From the NCBI GenBank assembly GCA_038260305.1, contig JBBSNY010000004.1:130989-194988 (forward strand): a DNA stretch of 64,000 nucleotides, read 5' to 3'. This DNA is from CADCVQ01 sp038260305 (lineage in GTDB: Bacteria; Actinomycetota; Thermoleophilia; Solirubrobacterales; Solirubrobacteraceae). Made by a program: the position numbers and the translations under genes. The notes under the pieces are model-generated. The model was given only the letters and a program-made list of their open reading frames with translations, was not told the origin of the DNA and ran no database searches. Positions 1 to 7,860 of the stretch are shown here, in pieces; positions within the stretch are counted from its first letter, which is position 1, and every line of letters begins with the position of its first letter.

Positions 1-1
1 G

Positions 2-196
2 TTCGTAGCGCAGCGTCCCACGATCGCGCTCTGCCACGTCGGCGGAGTCGAACCCGACGCCGTCTGCGTCGACGCCCTCGCGCGCCTGCAGCTTGCCGCG
101 AGGCGCCACGGCTGCACGGTCCGCCTGCGTCAGGCGTCGCCCGAGCTCGTGGCGCTCGTGGCCTTCATGGGCCTGAGCGACGTCCTGCCCGACTGA
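2..196 (+). CDS. STAS-domain protein, C-terminal part
   Basis: An open frame runs in from the left edge and stops at TGA 194-196, giving the last 64 residues of a protein. The pattern of a Leu/Ala-rich helix (VDALARLQLAARRHGC), a short strand (TVRLRQAS) and a final helix ending in GLSDVLP resembles the C-terminal half of the small STAS proteins (anti-sigma-factor-antagonist fold) that often sit beside sigma factor genes in Thermoleophilia. The N-terminal half and any phosphorylatable Ser lie outside the window. It converges on the sigma factor gene that follows. A role in a partner-switch is only inferred. Confidence 0.6.
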   Translation, partial: FVAQRPTIALCHVGGVEPDAVCVDALARLQLAARRHGCTVRLRQASPELVALVAFMGLSDVLPD

Positions 197-218
197 GGGC
201 ACCGCCTGACCCCGCGGG

Positions 219-1205
219 CTACGCGTCGAGGTGCAGCGCAAGCCCGAACAGCGGGAAGACGTGCTCGGTATCGAGGAAGAACGTGAACTCCTTGACGCGA
301 CCGTCCTCGATCTCGAGCACCTGCAGCGCCCAGGGATCGAAGCCGTTGCCGTCCTCGGCCGGCTTGTACTGCCCGAAGGCGGGCGAGCCGTTGGCGCTGC
401 GCGTCGGGATGACGCGCGATCCGCGGCAGCCGGCCCCGTGGCCGACCCAGAAGGACAGGATGTCGTCGCGGCCGGTGAGCCACAGCTCGAAGGGCGGCAT
501 CGACTGTTGCGCGTCCTCGTGGATGAGCGCCGTCAGCGCGTCCATGTCGTAGTCCTCGAAGGCCGCGACGTAGCGCTCGAGCATCGCTTCGTCGGCCGCG
601 TCGACCGTCGGCGACGTGTCCGCCGCGCTGACGTTCGAGGCCTCGAGCGTCGCGCGCGCCCGCTGCAGCGCGCTGTTGACGGAGGCGACGCTCGTGTCGA
701 GCAGCTCGGCGACCTCGGCCGCCTTCCAGCGCAGGACCTCGCACAAGATCAGCACGGCGCGCTGGCGCGGCGGCAGGTGCTGCAGCGCGGCGACGAAGGC
801 GAGGCGGATCGTCTCGCGCGCCATCATGACCTCGGCCGGATCGCCGTCGGCCGGGACGGCCATGCCGTCGGGGATCGGCTCGATCCAGGTGACCTCGGGG
901 AGCTGTCCGCCGAGCGGCCCTTCGGGGTCGCGCGCCGGGCCCATGTCCATCGGGCGGGCGCGGCGCTTGCGGCCGTCGAGCATGTCGAAGCAGACGTTCG
1001 TGGCGATCCGGTACAGCCACGAGCGCAGCGCAGCGCGGCCCTCGAAGCGGTCGATCGCCTTCCAGGCGCGGACCATCGTGTCCTGGACGGCGTCCTCGGC
1101 CTCGAACGGCGAGCCGAGCATCCGGTAGCAGTGGGCGGTGAGCTCCACTCGGTGAAGCTCGAGTCGAGACTCCAGACCCGCGGCTGCGATCGACGCCCCC
1201 TCCAT
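219..1205 (-). CDS. ECF-type sigma-70 factor with C-terminal SnoaL-like domain
   Basis: 328 residues from ATG 1205 (an ATG at 1214 is an alternative; the AGG about 9 bases upstream favours 1205). Region 2 is at about residues 15-85 (AEDAVQDTMVRAWKA, RSWLYRIATNVCFD), and region 4 at about 145-195 (LPPRQRAVLILCEVLRWKAAEVAELL), the helix-turn-helix reading the -35 box. Residues 210-325 form a SnoaL/NTF2-like tail (VKEFTFFLD, FELWLTGRDDI), as in the SigG/SigJ and SigX5 subgroup, where the tail is thought to replace a separate anti-sigma control. No anti-sigma gene is adjacent, which fits that subgroup. The regulon cannot be read from the sequence. Confidence 0.9.
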   Translation of the reverse strand: MEGASIAAAGLESRLELHRVELTAHCYRMLGSPFEAEDAVQDTMVRAWKAIDRFEGRAALRSWLYRIATNVCFDMLDGRKRRARPMDMGPARDPEGPLGGQLPEVTWIEPIPDGMAVPADGDPAEVMMARETIRLAFVAALQHLPPRQRAVLILCEVLRWKAAEVAELLDTSVASVNSALQRARATLEASNVSAADTSPTVDAADEAMLERYVAAFEDYDMDALTALIHEDAQQSMPPFELWLTGRDDILSFWVGHGAGCRGSRVIPTRSANGSPAFGQYKPAEDGNGFDPWALQVLEIEDGRVKEFTFFLDTEHVFPLFGLALHLDA

Positions 1206-1285
1206 GCGACCCATCCTAACGACCCGTCGGGCGCGTTCGCTGGGGCTCGGCGAAACCGTGGCGGTCGGCGGCCCGCGGCGCGTGG

Positions 1286-1918
1286 TCAGCGCGCGACGAC
1301 CGTCACGTGAAACGGCGTGCGGTGCTCCTCGACGACGTCGAAGCCGCTCAGCGTCAGCATCGTGCGTAGCGCCGAGGGCGAGATGCCCCAGTACCACGGC
1401 CCGAAGCCCTGGCCGGCGGCGGTCGCCGGCTCGGCGTTCGGGTGCTCGCCCGTGCCGGGCGCGATGACGCAGGTTCCCGCGCGCCCCGGGGTCTCGGCGA
1501 CGGTCTCCGTCGCGAGCAGCAGCGTCCCGGCGGTCAGCTCGCGCAGGCGCTCGAGCGTCAGCAGCGGGTGCGGCGCGTGGTACAGGACGCCCGAGCACCA
1601 GACGACGTCGTGGCGGCCGATCTCCGCGACGGTCTCGGGCAGGTGCAGGTCGCCGCGCACGAAGCGCACGCGCGAGCTGCGCCGCTCGCGCTCGGCGATG
1701 AACTGCTCCGACGGCGCCATCACGTCGACGCCGGTGACCGCCGCGGCGCCGGCGTCCTCGGCCGCGAAGCAGAGCGCGCCGTGGATCGTCCACATGCAGC
1801 CGACGTCGACGAACGAGCGCCCCGCGACGTGCTCGGCGATCAGCGTCTCGCGCGGCGGCGTCGCCTTGCCGATGCGCGCGCGCAGCCGTGCCGCGGCGTA
1901 GAGCGACCGGCCGATCAT
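1286..1918 (-). CDS. class I SAM-dependent methyltransferase
   Basis: 210 residues from ATG 1918. The SAM-binding motif I is SFVDVGCMWTIHG near residues 35-47, followed by an acidic strand end (VTGVDVMAPS) and motif IV-like VVWCSGVLYHAPHP, which resembles the CmoB/DUF1698-type fold and other small-molecule or tRNA methyltransferases. The C-terminal strand pair (FDVVEEHRTPFHVTVVAR) closes the Rossmann-like fold. It lies between the sigma factor and the ferritin gene, all on the minus strand but with 80- and 28-base gaps, so co-transcription is possible but not certain. The substrate is unknown. Confidence 0.8.
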   Translation of the reverse strand: MIGRSLYAAARLRARIGKATPPRETLIAEHVAGRSFVDVGCMWTIHGALCFAAEDAGAAAVTGVDVMAPSEQFIAERERRSSRVRFVRGDLHLPETVAEIGRHDVVWCSGVLYHAPHPLLTLERLRELTAGTLLLATETVAETPGRAGTCVIAPGTGEHPNAEPATAAGQGFGPWYWGISPSALRTMLTLSGFDVVEEHRTPFHVTVVAR

Positions 1919-1946
1919 GTCGCTCGCGCCCGCGTCCGACCGGGTG

Positions 1947-2486
1947 CTACAGCGCGCCGCCGGCGGCGGGCGGGGCCGTCGGATCGGGTGCCCCGCCGCC
2001 GGCCCCGATGCCCTCGCGGGCGAGGTACTCCTCCGCCAGCAGCGGGTTCTCGCGGGCGCGCTCGACGACCTTCAGCAGGTCGTTCATCGAGGCGACCTCC
2101 TCGACCTGCTCCTTGATGAACCACTGCACGAACTGCTCGCTCGTGTAGTCGCCCTCCTCGCGGGCGATCGCGGCGAGGCCGTTGATCTGGTCGGAGACGC
2201 GGCGCTCCTGCGCGAGCGCGAGCGCGACGGGCGCGACGACGTCGTCGAAGCTGTTGCGCGGCGCATCGACGCCCGGGATCGGCGCCTCGACGCCGGCGTC
2301 GAGGAGGTACTGGACCATCATCAGCGCGTGATTGCGCTCCTCGAGCGCCTGCTGATAGAAGAACGCGGCGAGCCGCGGGAGCGTGTCGTCGTCGTAGTAG
2401 GCGGCGATCGCGAGGTACTGCTGCGAGGCGGCGAACTCGTGTCCGATCTGTTCGTTGAGGCGTGCGACGAAGGCTGAGGCGGGCAT
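1947..2486 (-). CDS. ferritin-like iron-storage protein
   Basis: 179 residues, ATG 2486. The four-helix ferritin fold is evident: helix A carries HE (residue E17) and SQQY, and helix B carries EERNHA with E50 and H53, the di-iron ferroxidase ligands. Later Glu-rich helices (EQFVQWFIKEQVEE) complete the centre. It matches non-haem bacterial ferritins of the Ftn/BfrB type in order and length; the extra Gly/Ala/Pro-rich tail of about 20 residues is probably disordered. Its function would be cytosolic oxidation of Fe(II) and storage as a mineral core. The divergent gene at 2536 shares its upstream region. Confidence 0.92.
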   Translation of the reverse strand: MPASAFVARLNEQIGHEFAASQQYLAIAAYYDDDTLPRLAAFFYQQALEERNHALMMVQYLLDAGVEAPIPGVDAPRNSFDDVVAPVALALAQERRVSDQINGLAAIAREEGDYTSEQFVQWFIKEQVEEVASMNDLLKVVERARENPLLAEEYLAREGIGAGGGAPDPTAPPAAGGAL

Positions 2487-2501
2487 GGCGCGAACTTTAC
2501 C

Positions 2502-2529
2502 TTGACGTGCGGCGCCCAGCCGTTAGGCT
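2502..2529 (+). promoter_or_regulatory. promoter of the 59-aa Cys-rich protein, leaderless
   Basis: A -35 box TTGACG (2502-2507) and a -10 box TAGGCT (2524-2529) are separated by 16 bases. The ATG at 2536 is only 7 bases beyond the -10 box, so the transcript would be leaderless, a common arrangement in actinobacteria. No Shine-Dalgarno is present. Confidence 0.6.
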
Positions 2530-2535
2530 GCCCTA

Positions 2536-2715
2536 ATGGGCCGCGAGTTCAAGCCGAAGCGCGGCTGCTGCAGGAGCAATCCGCGCTGCAAGCGCTGCCC
2601 GGTGGTGGCGAAGCGGCTCGTCGTGCGCGGCCTCGCGCGACGCAAGAAGAGCGGGCTCGTCGTCATCTCGCCGGAGACGACGAAGAAGCAGCTCAAGGCC
2701 GCGCGCTCGCGGTAG
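2536..2715 (+). CDS. small basic Cys-rich protein, conserved hypothetical
   Basis: A 59-residue protein from ATG 2536 to TAG 2713-2715. It is strongly basic and carries four cysteines in the N-terminal third as CC-x5-C-x2-C followed by PVV (CCRSNPRCKRCPVV), a potential zinc knuckle, followed by a Lys/Arg-rich helix ending KKQLKAARSR. From memory, similar tiny Cys-Cys...RCKRCPV proteins occur in many actinobacteria without assigned function; the composition suggests nucleic-acid or ribosome binding. Third codon positions are almost all G or C, as in neighbouring genes, supporting that it is real. It is likely leaderless. Confidence 0.7.
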   Translation: MGREFKPKRGCCRSNPRCKRCPVVAKRLVVRGLARRKKSGLVVISPETTKKQLKAARSR

Positions 2716-2743
2716 CAGCACACCCGCGCTAGCCTCAACCGCA

Positions 2744-3694
2744 ATGGCCACCTGCCTCGTCACCGGTGGCGCGGGGTTCCTCGGCTCGCACCTGTGCGAC
2801 GAGCTCCTGCGCCGCGGCCACAGCGTCATCTGTGTTGACAACCTCGAGACGGGCTCGTTGAAGAACATCGAGCACATCCGCTCGCCCGCCTTCGAGTTCC
2901 TCATGAAGGACATCGTCGAGCCGTACTTCGTCGAGCGCGCGGTCGACTTCGTCTACCACCTCGCCTCGCCCGCGTCACCGATCGACTACCTGCGCCTGCC
3001 GCTGCACACGCTGAAGGTCGGCTCATACGGTACGCACCACACGCTCGGGCTCGCCAAGAAGCACCGCGCGCGTTTCCTCATCGCCTCGACGAGCGAGGTC
3101 TACGGCGACCCGCAGGTCCACCCCCAGCAGGAGACCTACTGGGGGCACGTCAACCCGATCGGCCCGCGCGGCGTCTACGACGAGGCCAAACGCTACGCCG
3201 AGGCGCTGACGATGGCCTACCACCGTCAACAAGGTGTCGACACGGCAATCATAAGAATTTTCAATACGTACGGCAGCAGGATGAGACCGTACGACGGTCG
3301 CGCGATCCCGACGTTCATGCGCCAGGCGCTGCAGAACCGACCGATCACGGTCTTCGGCGATGGCAGCCAGACGCGCTCGTTCTGCTACGTCGACGACCTC
3401 ATCCGCGGCATGATCGCGCTCGCCGAGTCCGGCGAGGTGGGGCCGATCAACGTCGGCAACCCGAACGAGTTCACGCTGCTGCAGCTCGCCGAGACGATCA
3501 TCGAGGTGACCGGCTCGCAGTCGGAGATCGTCTTCGAGGCGCTGCCCACCGACGATCCGCAGGTGCGCCAGCCGGACATCGGCCTCGCCCGCACGCTGCT
3601 CGGCTGGGAGCCCGAGATCGAGCTGCGCGAGGGCCTCACGCGGACGATCGAGCAGTCGGGCACCGACGTCCTCATCGGCACGGGCGGAAGTTGA
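2744..3694 (+). CDS. UDP-glucuronate decarboxylase (UDP-xylose synthase), SDR family
   Basis: 316 residues, ATG 2744, preceded at 2730-2735 by TAGCCT, a likely -10 box giving a leaderless mRNA. The NAD-binding TGGAGFLGSH is at residues 7-16; the catalytic triad is in STSEVYG (115-121) and YDEAK (Y145, K149). The segment NPIGPRGVYDEAKR is characteristic of UDP-xylose synthases, which oxidise and decarboxylate UDP-glucuronate in the cytosol. A UDP-xylose product fits the glycan genes downstream, including a GH10 xylanase. The short stretch at 3245-3285 is locally AT-richer but the frame is unbroken. Confidence 0.9.
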   Translation: MATCLVTGGAGFLGSHLCDELLRRGHSVICVDNLETGSLKNIEHIRSPAFEFLMKDIVEPYFVERAVDFVYHLASPASPIDYLRLPLHTLKVGSYGTHHTLGLAKKHRARFLIASTSEVYGDPQVHPQQETYWGHVNPIGPRGVYDEAKRYAEALTMAYHRQQGVDTAIIRIFNTYGSRMRPYDGRAIPTFMRQALQNRPITVFGDGSQTRSFCYVDDLIRGMIALAESGEVGPINVGNPNEFTLLQLAETIIEVTGSQSEIVFEALPTDDPQVRQPDIGLARTLLGWEPEIELREGLTRTIEQSGTDVLIGTGGS

Positions 3695-3699
3695 CAGGC

Positions 3700-3769
3700 C
3701 CCGCGCGAGCGCGGGTGGACACACGGACGCTGACACGGCTTGCGTCCAGCGCGGATTGCCGCGTGCAAG
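3700..3769 (+). terminator. two consecutive hairpins between the decarboxylase and transferase genes
   Basis: First hairpin: CCCGCGC (3700-3706), loop GA, GCGCGGG (3709-3715). Second: GCTTGC...GCAAGC around 3739-3769 with an inner CGCGG/CCGCG stem. No U-tract follows, so termination would be imperfect or Rho-assisted; an attenuator role is equally possible. Confidence 0.4.
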
Positions 3770-3811
3770 CGGGCGGAACATCTGCCATCGTGCCGCGTTA
3801 GGAGCAGGGAG

Positions 3812-5341
3812 ATGCCCACGACGCAGCAGCCACTGGAAGGCACGGGGAAGGCGCCGGAGATCACCTCAGCGCCCGGCTTTGCGTTGTCCGATCGCGACGT
3901 GCGCCGCAAGCGCCCGCCCGCGCTCGCCTTCCTGCTGAAGCTCGACACGCTGCGCAAGCTGTTGCGCCTCAGCGCGCTGCTGACGATCGACTACTTCGGC
4001 GTGTACATGGCCATCCTGACGGCGCTGTGGCTGAAGGCGGGGCTGACGGTGGGCGACTGGGGCCCGCGCCACCAGGACAAGCTCGTCAGCGACCTGTTCC
4101 CGTTCGCCCTGCTCGTCACGATCCTGCTGTTCGCGCGCTCGGGCCTGTACTCCCCGCGCGGCGAGCGCCCGGGGATGACGCGGATCGTCTCGTCGCTGTT
4201 TCAGGTCGCGGTCGTGGCGCTCGTCTTCGCCGTCGCGAGCAACAGCAACCAGTTCAGCTCCTACTACATCTTCTACGGCTCGCTGTTCTTCGCGGTCATC
4301 TACATCTCGCTGCTGCGCCTCAGCTACGAGAAGTTCACGGGTGCGCTGCTGCGGCTCGCCGGCTATCAGCGCCGCGCGGTGCTCGTCGGCAGCGGCCAGC
4401 ACATCGAGGCCGTCGGGCACGCGCTGCGCGACGCGGTGCAGTCGACGGTCCGCGTCATCGGCTTCATCTCGCTGACGCCACGCCCGAACAACGGGCTCGT
4501 GTCGCTCGGCACGCTCGACGAGCTCGCGGCGGTCATCGGCCGCCACCGCATCGACGAGGTCATCATCGCCGACCCGGACTTCCCCCAGCAGCAGGCCGTC
4601 GAGCTCGTCGACGTCTGCCACAACCACGGCGTGCGCGTGCGGATCGCGCCGTCGACGATGGAGTTGCTCGTGCACCGCGCGGAGTTCGTCCCTGGTGAGG
4701 CCGTGCCGCTGTTCGAGCTCAAGCCGCCGGTCTTCGAGGGCTTCGACTTCTTCGTCAAGCGCACGTTCGACATCGCCGTCTCTTCGCTGCTGCTGCTGAT
4801 GATGAGCCCGCTGCTGGCGGCCGCCGCGCTCGCCGTGCGCCTGAGCTCGCGCGGGCCGGTCGTCTACCGCTCGATGCGCCCGGGCATCGGCGGCGTGCCG
4901 TTCGCCTGTCTCAAGTTCCGCACGATGTACCGCGACGCCGACCAGCGCCAGGCCGACCTCGAGTCGCTCAACGAGGCGTCGGGCGCGCTCTTCAAGATGC
5001 GCGACGACCCGCGCATGACGCCCGTCGGGCGCTTCCTGCGCAAGTACTCGATCGACGAGCTGCCGCAGCTGTTCAACGTCCTGCGCGGGGAGATGTCGCT
5101 CGTCGGCCCGCGTCCGCTGCCCGAGCGCGACTTCCAGATGCTCGAGGAGTGGCACAAGAAGCGCTACCTCGTGACGCCCGGGATCACGGGGCTGTGGCAG
5201 GTCTCGGGCCGCTCGGAGCTGGACTTCGACGACCTCGTGCGATTGGACTTCCTGTATCTCGAGCGCTGGTCGGTCTTCCTCGACCTCAGCATCCTCGTCA
5301 AGACCGTGCCCGCGGTGTTCACGCGGCGCGGCGCCTTCTGA
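3812..5341 (+). CDS. polyprenyl glycosylphosphotransferase (WbaP/ExoY type)
   Basis: 509 residues; start ATG 3812 is set by the strong upstream AGGAGCAGGGAG. The N-terminal half has about four membrane segments (residues 45-175) and a CoA-binding-like Rossmann region (RRAVLVGSGQ, IDEVIIADPDFP). The C-terminal 200 residues are the bacterial sugar transferase domain: membrane entry FFVKRTFDIAVSSLLLL, catalytic KFRTMY, RKYSIDELPQLFNVLRGEMS, SLVGPRP and the terminal PGITGLWQVSGRS. It transfers a sugar-1-phosphate to undecaprenyl phosphate at the inner membrane, starting assembly of a repeat unit. The xylanase gene follows 7 bases downstream. Confidence 0.93.
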   Translation: MPTTQQPLEGTGKAPEITSAPGFALSDRDVRRKRPPALAFLLKLDTLRKLLRLSALLTIDYFGVYMAILTALWLKAGLTVGDWGPRHQDKLVSDLFPFALLVTILLFARSGLYSPRGERPGMTRIVSSLFQVAVVALVFAVASNSNQFSSYYIFYGSLFFAVIYISLLRLSYEKFTGALLRLAGYQRRAVLVGSGQHIEAVGHALRDAVQSTVRVIGFISLTPRPNNGLVSLGTLDELAAVIGRHRIDEVIIADPDFPQQQAVELVDVCHNHGVRVRIAPSTMELLVHRAEFVPGEAVPLFELKPPVFEGFDFFVKRTFDIAVSSLLLLMMSPLLAAAALAVRLSSRGPVVYRSMRPGIGGVPFACLKFRTMYRDADQRQADLESLNEASGALFKMRDDPRMTPVGRFLRKYSIDELPQLFNVLRGEMSLVGPRPLPERDFQMLEEWHKKRYLVTPGITGLWQVSGRSELDFDDLVRLDFLYLERWSVFLDLSILVKTVPAVFTRRGAF

Positions 5342-5348
5342 TCTGCGC

Positions 5349-6392
5349 GTGACGCCGCGCAAGGTAGCGATCGGGGCGATGTTCGTCCTGGTCGTGATCG
5401 TCGCCGCGACGCTTGCGCGCCAGGGCCGCGACGCCAAGCCGCTGCCGGGCCATTCGCTGCGCTACCTCGGCGAGCGGCGCGGCGTCCTGATCGGGACGGC
5501 GGTGCGCGGCGACGTGCTGAGGGGCAACCGCGCCTATCGCCAGCTCGTCGCCGAGCAGTTCTCGACGCTGACGCCTGAGAACGAGATGAAGTGGGAGACG
5601 ACCGAGCCGACGCGCGGCAGCTTCAACTTCGGTCCGGGCGACGAGATCGTCGACGCGGCGCGGGGGGCGAACCAGGACGTGCGCGGCCACACGCTCGTCT
5701 GGTACTCGCAGTACCCGGCCTGGCTGAACGACCTCTCGGCGAAGGAACTCGCCGCGGCGACGCGCGAGCACATCCAGCGGCTTGTCGGGCGCTACGCGGG
5801 ACGGGTCGGCGTGTGGGACGTCGTCAACGAGGCGATCGCCGACGGCGGCAACCTACGCCCGTCGATCTTCCTGCGCCGCCTCGGCGCGGGCTACATCGCG
5901 AGCGCGTTCGTCGCCGCTCGCGAGGCCGATCCGCACGCGAAGCTCTACATCAACGAGATCGGGGCCGAGAGCATCGGCCCGAAGTCCAACCAGTTGCTCG
6001 AGCTCGTGCGCTCGTTGAGGGTGGCCGGCGTCCCGATCGACGGCGTCGGCTTCCAGGTGCACTCAAACCTGCGTGGCGTTCCGGACGACTTCGTCGCCAA
6101 CGCCCGGCGCTTCAAGGCGCTCGGCCTCGATGTCGCGATCACCGAAGCCGACGTCGGGTTGAAGCTGCCGGCGGACGAGGCCGCGCTGCGCGAGCAGGCG
6201 GCCGTCTACCGCACGATCGTCCGTGACTGCCTCGCGATGGGCTGCAAGTCGCTGACGTTCTGGGGCTTCACCGACGGCCGCTCCTGGATCCCCGAGACCC
6301 AGGCCGGCATGGGCGCCGCGACGCTGCTCGACGAGGCACTGCGGCCGAAACCGGCGTTCCTGGCGGTGCAGCAGGCGTTGGCGGGGCGTTAG
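5349..6392 (+). CDS. GH10 endo-1,4-beta-xylanase, membrane-anchored or secreted
   Basis: 347 residues from GTG 5349. A signal-anchor (residues 5-22) has no lipobox. The GH10 barrel shows TPENEMKWETTEP (residues 75-87), GHTLVWYSQYPAWL, the acid/base Glu161 in WDVVNEA and the nucleophile Glu266 in ITEADV (the usual form is ITELDV). FTFWGFTD-like WGFTDGRSW is the last barrel strand. It cleaves beta-1,4-xylan or a related self-made glycan outside the membrane. Position directly after a polymer-initiating transferase suggests a role in trimming or release of the strain's own polysaccharide, rather than plant-fibre degradation; that is inference. Confidence 0.92.
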   Translation: MTPRKVAIGAMFVLVVIVAATLARQGRDAKPLPGHSLRYLGERRGVLIGTAVRGDVLRGNRAYRQLVAEQFSTLTPENEMKWETTEPTRGSFNFGPGDEIVDAARGANQDVRGHTLVWYSQYPAWLNDLSAKELAAATREHIQRLVGRYAGRVGVWDVVNEAIADGGNLRPSIFLRRLGAGYIASAFVAAREADPHAKLYINEIGAESIGPKSNQLLELVRSLRVAGVPIDGVGFQVHSNLRGVPDDFVANARRFKALGLDVAITEADVGLKLPADEAALREQAAVYRTIVRDCLAMGCKSLTFWGFTDGRSWIPETQAGMGAATLLDEALRPKPAFLAVQQALAGR

Positions 6393-6408
6393 ATTGGAGC
6401 CGGTCGTT

Positions 6409-6424
6409 TGAGGAGCCTTCCTCA
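6409..6424 (+). terminator. short hairpin after the xylanase gene
   Basis: A perfect 6-bp stem TGAGGA/TCCTCA with loop GCCT, 17 bases after the stop codon at 6390-6392. A short pyrimidine stretch (CCTTTC) follows a few bases later. It probably separates the xylanase transcript from the ATPase gene. Confidence 0.4.
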
Positions 6425-6480
6425 GCGGCCTTTCGACGCCGATGTACTGATCGACTGTCGTGATGAGGCCTCGACGACAA

Positions 6481-6518
6481 CTGACCGAAGCTTACGAAGT
6501 GTGTAAGATCCAGTAAGA
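6481..6518 (+). promoter_or_regulatory. promoter and dyad operator of the ATPase gene (left direct repeat)
   Basis: CTGACC (6481-6486), a 17-base spacer and TAAGAT (6504-6509) form a promoter; ATG follows 9 bases later, so the mRNA is leaderless or nearly so. The spacer and -10 box contain CTTAC-N7-GTAAG (6491-6507), a dyad, followed by another TAAGA at 6514-6518. The same arrangement recurs after the gene at 7779-7818, matching at 22 of 28 positions from CTTACGAAG onward. Confidence 0.55.
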
Positions 6519-7772
6519 ATGAGCGTATCGGAACCCCAGGGTCGAGCGTTCAAGAACCCGTACCGTCCCGGCGTCGGCACCGAGCCTGCGTATCTTGCAG
6601 ACCGCGAGGCGCAGCTGGGGCGTTTCAGCCGCTACCTCGACGACTTCCCGGAGCGCCGGCAGAACGTCAGGATCACTGGCCTCCGAGGCGTCGGCAAGAC
6701 CGTGCTCTTGAAGGAATATCGCAAGGAAGCGCTCTCCCGAGGCTGGGCGGTGGTGCGCCGCGACATCAACGGTCGGCTGTGCGCGGAAGGCGACTTCGCC
6801 GTTGCGATCGCCGACGACCTGCAGGAGGCCGCGGAGTCCTTCTCAAAGCTCGCGGTCGTCAAGCGGGTGATAGGGGACGCGCGCAAGGCGATAGGCGAGA
6901 TTACCGTCGGGGCGGGCGTGGAGGTAACCATCCACGTCGGTGGGACCTCTGGGCGCACGTCGGTGCTGGAAGACCGCGTCAAGAACGCGCTGATGCGTGT
7001 CGGGCGACTCGCGAAAGCGGCTGAGGCTGGAGTTGCATTCATGTACGACGAAGCACACACGATCTACGACCGCGAGCGCAAGCACGAGTTCCCATTGAGC
7101 GCGTTGCTCGGTGCGTTCGTGCAGGCGCAGGATCACGAGGACGAACTCCCGGTGATGCTCGTCGTCTGCGGTCTGCCGCCGCTCGTGACGAATCTGCAGC
7201 GCGCGCGCAGCCACTCCGAGCGCCTATTTCGTGCGGAGGAGTTGGGCAACCTGTCCCTCGACAAGCTGAGCACCGGCGTCAGCCCGGCTGCTAGAGCGTT
7301 GTTCGAGCCGGTCAACGGGACGGGTATCGCCTACGACGCCGACCTAGCCGAGCAGATCGTCTGCGACGTCGATGGATACCCGTACTTCATCCAGAAGTAC
7401 GGGGAGGCGCTCTTCGACGCCGCGCGTGACTCCGACACCACGGTCATCGACACGAGGATGTACCGCACGATTCGCAAACTCGTTCAGGACGACCTCGACA
7501 TGGAGTTCTTCGAAGGTCGCTACAACGACGCCACCGCGTCGGATCAGATGAGCCTGCGCGTTGCGGGTGACCTCGGTGGAGAGTCATTTCAGTTCGGAGA
7601 CCTGGTCGCCGAAGTCTTGAGCCGCAAGCCCAATGCGACCCAGCAGAGCGTCAACCGGCTTCTTCAGGGCAATCTGGTGTATCGCGTGCGCCACGGCGAG
7701 TACGCCTATACGGCGCCGATGTTCGGCGACTTCCTGCGGCGCAAGCATCCTCGCGCCGAAGGCGACGGTTAG
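6519..7772 (+). CDS. solitary AAA/STAND-like ATPase with C-terminal winged helix
   Basis: 417 residues, ATG 6519. Walker A is GLRGVGKT (residues 54-61), Walker B FMYDEAH (174-180), a sensor-1-like VVCGLPPL follows, and the last 70 residues look like a winged-helix domain (QFGDLVAEVLSR, VNRLLQGNLVYRVRHGEYAY) ending in PMFGDFLRRK. This order resembles the AAA_16/archaeal-ATPase and Orc1/Cdc6-like group, whose stand-alone bacterial members are poorly characterised. Codon use is visibly less GC-biased than that of its neighbours. It interrupts a polysaccharide locus and is bracketed by related direct repeats, consistent with horizontal acquisition and self-regulation. Its substrate is not known. 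Confidence 0.8.
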   Translation: MSVSEPQGRAFKNPYRPGVGTEPAYLADREAQLGRFSRYLDDFPERRQNVRITGLRGVGKTVLLKEYRKEALSRGWAVVRRDINGRLCAEGDFAVAIADDLQEAAESFSKLAVVKRVIGDARKAIGEITVGAGVEVTIHVGGTSGRTSVLEDRVKNALMRVGRLAKAAEAGVAFMYDEAHTIYDRERKHEFPLSALLGAFVQAQDHEDELPVMLVVCGLPPLVTNLQRARSHSERLFRAEELGNLSLDKLSTGVSPAARALFEPVNGTGIAYDADLAEQIVCDVDGYPYFIQKYGEALFDAARDSDTTVIDTRMYRTIRKLVQDDLDMEFFEGRYNDATASDQMSLRVAGDLGGESFQFGDLVAEVLSRKPNATQQSVNRLLQGNLVYRVRHGEYAYTAPMFGDFLRRKHPRAEGDG

Positions 7773-7778
7773 GCCCGG

Positions 7779-7818
7779 CTGACACCGGTTCTTACGAAGG
7801 CTGTAAGAAGCTATAAGA
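7779..7818 (+). repeat. right copy of the ATPase-flanking direct repeat
   Basis: CTGAC (7779-7783), then CTTACGAAG (7791-7799), N2, TGTAAGA (7802-7808) and TAAGA (7814-7818). The order and spacing reproduce the left copy at 6481-6518, with 22 of 28 identical bases from CTTACGAAG on. TATAAG at 7812-7817 could act as a -10 box for the export gene at 7861. Confidence 0.6.
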
Positions 7819-7860
7819 GACGAGACGCGACGCCATCCATGCGAAGGCCATAATCGCCCG

